Below, piece by piece: positions 57,492 to 64,000 of a DNA stretch of 64,000 nt. The position numbers and the translations under genes are program-made. Position 1 is the first letter of the stretch. Each line of letters begins with the position of its first letter. The DNA is from Candidatus Thiodiazotropha sp. (ex Monitilora ramsayi). Its GTDB lineage: Bacteria; Pseudomonadota; Gammaproteobacteria; Chromatiales; Chromatiaceae. The stretch lies in assembly GCA_025655575.1 (NCBI GenBank), contig JAHXIP010000001.1:124001-188000 (forward strand). The letters are read 5' to 3'. Under the pieces are notes generated by a model that saw only the letters and a list, made by a program, of their open reading frames with translations, was not told the DNA's origin and ran no database searches.

Positions 57492-57531
57492 GTGTTTCCC
57501 CCAATAAGTTGTACAAAAACAGAGACCTGCC

Positions 57532-59085
57532 ATGACCGAAAGACCTAAACCGGTCGTCCTGATCATTCTCGACGGCTGGGGTTACAGTGAGGACACTGAA
57601 TCCAATGCGATTGCGCTAGCCAGAACACCTGTCTGGGACCGTCTCTGGCGGGAGTCTCCCCATACATTGATCAATACTGCCGGCGCAGCAGTGGGCCTGC
57701 CGGGTGGGCAGATGGGAAATTCTGAAGTGGGGCATCTTAATCTCGGTGCTGGCCGGGTCGTCTATCAGGAGTTTACCCGGGTGAGTCGTTCAATTCGCAC
57801 CGGCTCATTTTTTACCAACGAAACCCTGACGGAAGCAGCAGACAAGGCAATTGAGGGCGATAAAGCCATTCATTTGTTGGCATTGCTCTCCCCCGGTGGC
57901 GTGCATAGCCACGAAGAACATATTCATGCCATGGTGCGCCTGGCAGTGGAGCGGGGCGCCAAGAAGGTCTATTTCCACGCCTTTCTGGATGGACGCGATA
58001 CCCCGCCAAAAAGCGCTCAATCCTCTATGGTTGCACTCAATGAGGTATTCGATGAGTTGGGATGTGGCCGTATCGCGAGCATTGTCGGTCGTTACTATGC
58101 GATGGATCGTGACCAGCGTTGGGAGCGTATCCAGTTGGCCTACGAGATGTTGGTACAGGGTAAGGCAGAGCACCAGGTCGAAAGTGCCTGTGAAGGACTG
58201 CAGGCAGCCTATGACCGTGGTGAGACTGACGAGTTTGTGACCCCGACCCTGGTTGTGCCAGAAGGAGAGACGCCGGTAACCATCGAGGATGGCGATGTGA
58301 TTTTTTTCCTCAATTACCGTGCCGATCGGGCCAGACAGTTGACCAGTGCCTTCGTCGAGGATGATTTCGACGGCTTTCAGCGGGAAAAGAGAGCCAAATT
58401 GGGTGAGTTCGTCAGTCTGACCCGCTACCATAAGCGTTTCGACATTCCTGTGGCCTTTCCGCCGGAAAAGCTGCGCAACGGGTTTGGGGAGTATATTTCA
58501 CAACAGGGTCTGCGCCAGCTGCGCTTGGCGGAGACAGAGAAATACGCGCACGTCACCTTCTTTTTCAATGGCGGTAGAGAGCGGCCCTTCGAGGGTGAGG
58601 ATCGTATCCTGGTGCCTTCACCCAAGGTGGCGACCTACGATCTGAAACCGGAAATGAGCGCCGAAGAGGTGACGGATCATCTGGTGGAGGCCATTGAGGG
58701 CGGCAAGTACGACGCCATTATCTGTAACTACGCCAATAGCGATATGGTCGGCCATACTGGAAAGATGGATGCGGCGATCCACGCCATCGAGACACTGGAC
58801 CATTGCTTGGGCCGGGTACTTAAGGCGATTCATCTATCGGGCGGCGAGATGCTGATTACTGCGGATCACGGCAATTCGGAGCAGATGGAGGACCATGCTA
58901 ATCATCAGCCCCACACCGCCCATACCGTGAATCCTGTGCCGCTGGTGTTTGTCGGGCGTTCTGCAGAACTGGAAGAGGGTGGCTCACTCTGCGATATCTC
59001 TCCCACTTTGCTGAGAATCATGAACCTCGAGCCACCAACAGAGATGCAGGGGCGTGCCCTGATTCACTTTGGGGAGGCAGACTGA
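57532..59085 (+). CDS. gpmI: 2,3-bisphosphoglycerate-independent phosphoglycerate mutase
   Basis: 517 residues, the usual length. It interconverts 3- and 2-phosphoglycerate with manganese. The metal ligands and the phosphoserine are in LIILDGWGYSEDTESNAIA and GGQMGNSEVGHLNLGAG with S64. The C-terminal metal site is in ITADHGNSEQMEDHANHQPHTAHT. The gene is preceded by the FNR-type site and followed at 3 nt by envC, the gpmI-envC-ctpA order of many Gammaproteobacteria. Confidence 0.98.
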   Translation: MTERPKPVVLIILDGWGYSEDTESNAIALARTPVWDRLWRESPHTLINTAGAAVGLPGGQMGNSEVGHLNLGAGRVVYQEFTRVSRSIRTGSFFTNETLTEAADKAIEGDKAIHLLALLSPGGVHSHEEHIHAMVRLAVERGAKKVYFHAFLDGRDTPPKSAQSSMVALNEVFDELGCGRIASIVGRYYAMDRDQRWERIQLAYEMLVQGKAEHQVESACEGLQAAYDRGETDEFVTPTLVVPEGETPVTIEDGDVIFFLNYRADRARQLTSAFVEDDFDGFQREKRAKLGEFVSLTRYHKRFDIPVAFPPEKLRNGFGEYISQQGLRQLRLAETEKYAHVTFFFNGGRERPFEGEDRILVPSPKVATYDLKPEMSAEEVTDHLVEAIEGGKYDAIICNYANSDMVGHTGKMDAAIHAIETLDHCLGRVLKAIHLSGGEMLITADHGNSEQMEDHANHQPHTAHTVNPVPLVFVGRSAELEEGGSLCDISPTLLRIMNLEPPTEMQGRALIHFGEAD

Positions 59086-59088
59086 GCC

Positions 59089-60360
59089 ATGTGCCGGGGT
59101 CTGTTGGCGCTGTTGCTGACAGTCTGGCTGATGCCGCCATGCCTGGCGGCGGACGAGCCCGATCTGGATGCAAAAACCCAACAGCTCAATCAAGTCAAAA
59201 GCCGTATCAAATCACTACATAAACAGTTGGTCTCGACAGAGAGCCAGCGTGACAAGCAGAGTCTGGTCCTGCAAGAGACGGAAAAGAAGATCGGGCAGAT
59301 TGCCCGTCGCATCAGAACTACCGGTCAGAGCCTGCGCCGCCAGCAGCGGCAATTGGCAGATCTCGAGGCTGAGCGGGGTGATGCCCGGTTGAATCTCGAC
59401 AAACACCAATCCACCCTCGAGCGCCAGATTCGTGCAGCCTATGCCATGGGTCGTCAGGAGAAAGTGAAAATCCTGCTGAATCAACAAGATCCAGCCGTAG
59501 TCAGTCGGGTAATGGTGTATTACGATTACTTTAACGAGGCTCGCATTGAGCAGATGGGGATTATCGAGGAGAGTCTGAAGGCGCTAAATAAGATAGAGCG
59601 AGAGATCACACGTGAGGAGTTACGCTTACAACAGCTGCAAGCGAAGAACAAAAATGAACGCCAGCAATTGGAAGCGGCACAGAAAGGCCGCCAGCAGATC
59701 ATTGCTTCTCTAGACAGGGAGTTGAAAGACAAGGGTAACGAGCTGAACAACCTGAAGCAGGATGAGAATCAGCTCCAATCATTAATCACCAATATTCAGG
59801 AGGCACTCTCCGATCTGCCTTTGGATCCTGCAGCGCATAAGCCATTCCTTACCCGCAAAGGTAAACTCCCCTGGCCATCCCGAGGCAGGCTGGTTGCCAA
59901 CTTTGGCACACAACGGGAAGTGGGTAAATTAAAATGGGATGGGGTCATGATTGCTGCGCCAGAGGGCAGAGAAGTCAGGGCTATCCACCATGGCCGGGTC
60001 GCCTTTGCCGACTGGCTCAGAGGTTTTGGGTTACTGCTGATTATTGACCATGGTGATGGCTATATGAGTCTCTATGGCCACAACCAGAGTCTCTTCAAGG
60101 AGACAGGCGAATGGGTCGAGCCGGGCGAAGTGGTCGCCCAGGTTGGCAGTAGCGGTGGGCGAACCACCTCAGGTGTCTACTTTGGCATCAGACATAATGG
60201 GGCGCCGCAAAACCCAAAAAAATGGTGTAAACGCATCAGTGGGCGTAGGGTTTCCCTCTGGGAAGGTTCTTTACCAGGAACTCTCTCGATTATTCCTCGC
60301 TCTCAACAGCATCGTGAGCACAAATTTGATCAGGTCGGCGTAAAGAATTCCATCAGTTGA
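59089..60360 (+). CDS. envC: Murein hydrolase activator EnvC
   Basis: 423 residues. A signal peptide (LLALLLTVWLMPPCLA) is followed by a long coiled coil (about residues 25-250, alternating QLNQVKSRIKSLHKQLV). The C-terminal LytM (M23-like) domain begins near IAAPEGREVRAIHHGRVAF; several zinc-binding residues of active peptidases are missing, as in E. coli EnvC, an activator of AmiA/AmiB during division. After the normal end NPKKWC an extra tail of about 45 residues of odd composition runs to the stop, possibly from loss of the original stop codon. Confidence 0.93.
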   Translation: MCRGLLALLLTVWLMPPCLAADEPDLDAKTQQLNQVKSRIKSLHKQLVSTESQRDKQSLVLQETEKKIGQIARRIRTTGQSLRRQQRQLADLEAERGDARLNLDKHQSTLERQIRAAYAMGRQEKVKILLNQQDPAVVSRVMVYYDYFNEARIEQMGIIEESLKALNKIEREITREELRLQQLQAKNKNERQQLEAAQKGRQQIIASLDRELKDKGNELNNLKQDENQLQSLITNIQEALSDLPLDPAAHKPFLTRKGKLPWPSRGRLVANFGTQREVGKLKWDGVMIAAPEGREVRAIHHGRVAFADWLRGFGLLLIIDHGDGYMSLYGHNQSLFKETGEWVEPGEVVAQVGSSGGRTTSGVYFGIRHNGAPQNPKKWCKRISGRRVSLWEGSLPGTLSIIPRSQQHREHKFDQVGVKNSIS

Positions 60361-60451
60361 CCGACTTGATTATGAATACCGCCTAGGCGGTGAATATTAA
60401 CCCGGCAGTCAAATATCTTTGGCTGCTGGGTGAATTGATTAGGAAAACCAG

Positions 60452-61771
60452 ATGAATCAAGTTTTCAAAAGCGTGAACGGGTCAATTGTCGGCCTGATCT
60501 TTCTGTTGGGTCTGTTGCTACCCGGCCTTGTCGCTGCGCAGGCGGAGGAGTCAGTCGATACGCTACCCTTGGAAGAGTTACGCACCTTTGCGGATATCTT
60601 TGGCCGCATCAAGGCGAATTACGTAGAGCCGGTCGGGGATGATGTGCTACTGGAAAATGCTATTCGCGGTATGGTTTCTGGTCTTGATCCGCACTCCAAC
60701 TTCCTCGATAAGGATGATTACAAAGATCTACAGGTGGGCACTAAGGGTGAATTTGGCGGTCTGGGTATCGAAGTGGGTATGGAGGATGGCTTCGTCAAGG
60801 TGATCGCACCCATCGATGACACACCGGCGCAGCGGGCTGGCGTACGTAGTGGTGACCTGATTGTGCGTCTGGACGATACGCCGGTGAAAGGGTTGTCACT
60901 GAATGACGCAGTAAAAATCATGCGGGGTAAGGTGGGGACTAGTCTTGAATTGACCATCATCCGCAAAGGAGAAGAGAAACCCCTCAAAATCACTGTCGTG
61001 CGCGACATCATCAAGGTGGCCAGTGTCAAGGGGCGTTTGCTGGATAAGCAATTTGCCTATCTGCGCATCTCTCAATTCCAGTCCCATACCACCAGCGATA
61101 TGTTGAAGACGTTGAAGCGGTTGAAGAGCGAGTCCGAAGGGCAGCTGCAAGGCATGGTGCTTGATCTGCGCAACAATCCCGGTGGCGTGTTGAATGCCGC
61201 AGTTTCGGTAAGTGATGCCTTTCTGGAGTCGGGGCTGATTGTCTACACCCAAGGCCGTGAGAGTGAATCACAACTTCGTTTTGAGGCAGCGCCCGACGAT
61301 GTGCTGAGTGGTGCGCCCATGGTTGTGTTGGTCAATGAGGGATCTGCTTCGGCATCCGAAATTGTAGCCGGTGCACTACAGGACCAAAAACGCGCGGTCA
61401 TCATGGGTACGCAGACGTTTGGTAAGGGCTCGGTGCAGACCATTATCCCCATCAGTGATTCGTCTGCCGTAAAGTTAACCACGGCGCGCTATTACACACC
61501 CTCGGGTCGTTCAATCCAGGCTGAGGGCATCAAACCCGATATCGAGCTGGAAGAGGTGAAAGTCTCGAAGGTGGAGAGCAATGGTGTGAAGCCCATCAAG
61601 GAGGCCGATCTCTCCGGTCATCTGAAGAACGGCAACGGCGATAGCGATACGACCAATAAAACATTAAATGAAGAGAATGAGTCCTTGGCCGATAAAGATT
61701 ATCAGTTAGGCGAGGCACTTAATTTATTGAAAGGTCTGGCTATTCTCCGTGGCAGAGCGGCAACAGGATGA
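60452..61771 (+). CDS. C-terminal processing peptidase (S41 family, CtpA)
   Basis: 439 residues. A signal peptide (GLIFLLGLLLPGLVAAQ) precedes an N-terminal helical part, a PDZ domain (about residues 95-180, FGGLGIEVGMEDGFVKVIAP) and the S41 catalytic core. The catalytic Ser lies in the GSASASEI motif (297-304) and the Lys is K325 in QTFGKGSVQT. It trims C-termini of periplasmic proteins. A Lys/Glu/Asn-rich tail follows. It is the third gene after gpmI and envC. Confidence 0.95.
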   Translation: MNQVFKSVNGSIVGLIFLLGLLLPGLVAAQAEESVDTLPLEELRTFADIFGRIKANYVEPVGDDVLLENAIRGMVSGLDPHSNFLDKDDYKDLQVGTKGEFGGLGIEVGMEDGFVKVIAPIDDTPAQRAGVRSGDLIVRLDDTPVKGLSLNDAVKIMRGKVGTSLELTIIRKGEEKPLKITVVRDIIKVASVKGRLLDKQFAYLRISQFQSHTTSDMLKTLKRLKSESEGQLQGMVLDLRNNPGGVLNAAVSVSDAFLESGLIVYTQGRESESQLRFEAAPDDVLSGAPMVVLVNEGSASASEIVAGALQDQKRAVIMGTQTFGKGSVQTIIPISDSSAVKLTTARYYTPSGRSIQAEGIKPDIELEEVKVSKVESNGVKPIKEADLSGHLKNGNGDSDTTNKTLNEENESLADKDYQLGEALNLLKGLAILRGRAATG

Positions 61772-61787
61772 GGGGCTGACAGAATAG

Positions 61788-62621
61788 ATGCAGCTAAGAG
61801 GCTTGGGTCTGTGGTTTTTGCTGATATTGATGGCCTCGCCATGGGTCATGGCGGAACCTGCTGTCGATACTGCGCAGGAAAAAATCAGAATTGCCCTGAT
61901 CATCGATGACCTGGGTAATCAGAAGGTATCCGGTACGCAGGCTTTGGCGCTGCCTGGCCCTATCACCTATGCATTTCTACCACAGACCCCATTTGCCTGG
62001 CAGTTAGCGAGCGAGGCCCATAGACTGAATAAGGAGGTAATGCTACATCTGCCGATGGAGTCCGATTTTGGCAATGCGCTGGGTGACGGTGCACTGACCT
62101 TGGATATGTCTCAGGCTGATTTTCTTCAGACGCTGAAGTTTAACCTCGCTTCCGTACCCTATGTGGCAGGCGTTAACAATCACATGGGCAGTCTTTTAAC
62201 ACGAGACCCGACAGCCATGCGCTGGCTCATGAACGGGCTTCGAGAAGCGGGTCTCTATTTCATCGATAGCCGAACAACCGATGCCACGGTGGCGGAAACG
62301 GTTGCGCGTAGTCAACTAATCGCTACGGCACGGCGACATGTCTTTCTCGATAATGTGCAGGATACGTCCTCCGTCAAGGCGCAGCTTGCATCACTGATCG
62401 AGTTGGCAAGAGAGCAGGGGAGCGCCATCGGTATCGGACACCCCTATCCTGAAACGTTGACGGTGTTGGCGGAGGAATTGCCTAAACTAAAGGCAGCGGG
62501 CATCGAATTGGTGCCGGCTTCCACACTGACTTACCACGGGAGTGAATTATGGCACGCGTCCTCGTACCCCTTGCACAAGGATGTGAAGAACTCGAAGCCG
62601 TTACCATCACCGATCTACTGA
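61788..62621 (+). CDS. Divergent polysaccharide deacetylase (YibQ-like, DUF610)
   Basis: 277 residues, preceded by a signal peptide (LWFLLILMASPWVMA). The domain shows the NodB-like pattern of the divergent group: ALIIDDLGNQKVSGTQALALP, FLPQTPFAWQLASEAH, VMLHLPMES, GVNNHMGSLLTRDP and FIDSRTTDATVA. The catalytic role is not established; E. coli yibQ sits in the same place after envC. The last 73 nt overlap the next gene. Confidence 0.9.
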   Translation: MQLRGLGLWFLLILMASPWVMAEPAVDTAQEKIRIALIIDDLGNQKVSGTQALALPGPITYAFLPQTPFAWQLASEAHRLNKEVMLHLPMESDFGNALGDGALTLDMSQADFLQTLKFNLASVPYVAGVNNHMGSLLTRDPTAMRWLMNGLREAGLYFIDSRTTDATVAETVARSQLIATARRHVFLDNVQDTSSVKAQLASLIELAREQGSAIGIGHPYPETLTVLAEELPKLKAAGIELVPASTLTYHGSELWHASSYPLHKDVKNSKPLPSPIY

Positions 62622-63097
62622 CCCGAGCGGGTGTTGAGGTCATAACAGCTGGTCTGGACGAGAAACCCGTCAAGGCCTCTCGCGGAATGACGTTGATACC
62701 CGATACCACCATCGGTCAGGTGATGGACCAGGACTTCGACATGATCGTGCTGCCGGGTGGTCTGCCTGGCGCCGATTATCTCAATGAAGATGCCCGTATC
62801 CATGAGATCCTCAAGCGTCTCCATGACAATGGCGGATACACTGCGGCGATCTGCGCTGCCCCCAAGGTGCTAGCTAAGGCTGGCTTGCTGACGGGGCGTC
62901 GTGCAACCAGTTACCCCGGTGTGCTGGACGCCATGGACCTACCGCAAGTGGAGGTACAACTTGAGCGTGTGGTCAGGGATGAACGTGTGATCACTTCTCG
63001 CGGTCCTGGGACAGCGATGGATTTTGCACTGGCGCTTATCGAGTTACTGGCAGACCAGGAAAAGCGGGATGAGGTAGAGAAGGGGCTGGTTCGTTAA
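62549..63097 (+). CDS. DJ-1/PfpI family protein (YajL-like)
   Basis: 182 residues. The nucleophile elbow Cys is C102 in TAAICAAPKVLAKAG, with a nearby acidic residue in GCEELEAVTI. This is the DJ-1/YajL subgroup, linked to deglycase or chaperone activity and oxidative stress. The ATG lies inside the YibQ-like gene (73-nt same-strand overlap in another frame). Confidence 0.93.
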   Translation: MARVLVPLAQGCEELEAVTITDLLTRAGVEVITAGLDEKPVKASRGMTLIPDTTIGQVMDQDFDMIVLPGGLPGADYLNEDARIHEILKRLHDNGGYTAAICAAPKVLAKAGLLTGRRATSYPGVLDAMDLPQVEVQLERVVRDERVITSRGPGTAMDFALALIELLADQEKRDEVEKGLVR

Positions 63098-63164
63098 GAG
63101 CATCGAGAGGGGTGTAGGATGCAGCACGCAGCATTGCCTCGCCGGTGTAGCTAGCCTAAAAGCC

Positions 63165-64000
63165 CTAAACTTTGGGTACCAGCTGGACCACTTCAGATTG
63201 TGGCATTGCCTTGTTCACCGTTTCACGATGTTCAGGCACCAGTTCATCCAATAGATGGCCGAGCTTTTCGGCATCCATCTCATTGCATGATTTAGTTATC
63301 TGATCCAGTGTCTGATTGAGCTGAGTCCAGTCAACCTTGCGGTGACGGGCGAGAAAGACTTTGTCGTGAGAGGTTTTTTCCAGCTGCTCCTTCTCATGGA
63401 AAAGCTCTTCATAGAGTTTTTCACCAGGCCGCAGGCCAACATATTCGATTTCGATATCCTCACCCGGCGTTCGGCCAGAAAGACGAATCATCTGCTCTGC
63501 CAGATAGCTGATCTTGACCGGCTCACCCATGTCGAGTACGAAAATCTCCCCACCTTTTCCGAGTACCACAGTCTGCATGATCAGTTGGCAGGCCTCGGGG
63601 ATGGTCATAAAGAACCGCTCCATGCGCTGATCCGTCACAGTGACAGGACCGCCAGTCTCGATCTGTTTGCGAAAGAGAGGTATGACACTGCCAGCAGAGC
63701 CCAGAACATTGCCAAAACGGACCGTGATGTATTGAGTTTCCGAGTGGCTGTTGAGATTTTGGCAGAAGATTTCCGCAGCGCGTTTGCTGGCGCCCATTAC
63801 ATTGGCTGGGTTGACCGCTTTGTCGGTGGAGACCAAGACAAATACACCAGTACCGTGTCTGTCAGCTGATTCACCGACGATACGGGTCCCAAGTACATTG
63901 TTGTGAAGTGCCTGGCGTACTTGTGGTTCTAACAACGGAACATGTTTGTACGCTGCTGCATGAAAGACGACATCAGGCTTGTGTCGTACAAATACATCCT
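63165..64000 (-). CDS. CapD/WbpM-type nucleotide-sugar 4,6-dehydratase, partial
   Basis: Truncated by the right edge of the window: the frame is open past base 64000. The visible part covers the SDR/NAD-dependent epimerase core: DVVFHAAAYKHVPLLEPQ, VLVSTDKAVNPANVMGASKRAAE with the catalytic motif, TVRFGNVLGSAGSVIPLF and GLRPGEKLYEELF. These are UDP-GlcNAc 4,6-dehydratase type enzymes (about 600 residues, with an N-terminal membrane part) that begin QuiNAc/FucNAc or bacillosamine synthesis for surface polysaccharide. An O-antigen or capsule locus probably continues beyond the window. Confidence 0.9.
   Translation of the reverse strand, partial: DVFVRHKPDVVFHAAAYKHVPLLEPQVRQALHNNVLGTRIVGESADRHGTGVFVLVSTDKAVNPANVMGASKRAAEIFCQNLNSHSETQYITVRFGNVLGSAGSVIPLFRKQIETGGPVTVTDQRMERFFMTIPEACQLIMQTVVLGKGGEIFVLDMGEPVKISYLAEQMIRLSGRTPGEDIEIEYVGLRPGEKLYEELFHEKEQLEKTSHDKVFLARHRKVDWTQLNQTLDQITKSCNEMDAEKLGHLLDELVPEHRETVNKAMPQSEVVQLVPKV

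Overview
This window is a chromosomal segment of a gammaproteobacterium that carries the replication origin. The order rpmH-dnaA-oriC-dnaN-recF-gyrB with rnpA-yidD-yidC-mnmE leading away on the other strand, NtrB/NtrC-controlled glnA, the gpmI-envC-ctpA-yibQ / yibN-secB-gpsA neighbourhood and two-subunit GlyRS all fit Gammaproteobacteria. A cytochrome c', a TusA-type sulfur carrier beside a PP-loop thiolation-like enzyme, a rhodanese, cysC, a CcoG/NapH-like polyferredoxin and several oxygen or c-di-GMP signalling proteins suggest a Chromatiales-like, possibly sulfur-oxidising, relative; that placement is inference. No insertion sequence, prophage, CRISPR array, tRNA or rRNA gene was recognised.

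Layout. 0-6.4 kb: the end of a DUF58 gene, a TgpA-like transglutaminase, a DUF465 protein, then mnmE, yidC, yidD, rnpA and rpmH on the minus strand. 6.4-13 kb: dnaA, oriC (DnaA boxes plus a TAA-triplet run), dnaN, recF and gyrB on the plus strand; recF carries two perfect parS sites. 13-18 kb: the minus-strand operon glyQ-glyS-mazG-like-gmhB-plsC. 18-20.4 kb: PP-loop enzyme, TusA and a cation diffusion facilitator. 20.4-25.5 kb: nitrogen control, with two NtrC boxes and a sigma54 promoter before glnA, a DUF4124 gene, a third NtrC box, then glnL-glnG.

25.6-41.4 kb is a mixed region: endonuclease V, a di-iron metallo-beta-lactamase-fold protein, a small sensor-like protein, hemE, a beta-hydroxyacid dehydrogenase, a fatty-acid desaturase bracketed by two paralogous 26-residue membrane peptides, a polyferredoxin, HD-GYP and HDOD proteins, a lipoprotein and ppc. 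41.7-54.8 kb: a giant DUF3683/FAD/Fe-S oxidoreductase, cytochrome c', PilZ, DUF4124, cca, TraB-like, cysC, a lipoprotein, an AI-2E family transporter, a cNMP-HDOD regulator, class 1B pyrD and trmL. 54.8-64 kb: gpsA-secB-rhodanese, an ArsR regulator with BigR/SqrR-like cysteines, gpmI behind a perfect FNR/ANR box, envC, ctpA, yibQ-like, a DJ-1 family gene, and a truncated capD/wbpM-type dehydratase at the right edge.

The most interesting less-described items are the twin 26-residue membrane peptides, the ArsR gene with two sensor-like cysteines and a nearby dyad, the FNR box before gpmI, the paired parS sites in recF, the TAA-triplet run in oriC, and a short dispersed repeat found only in convergent intergenic gaps.
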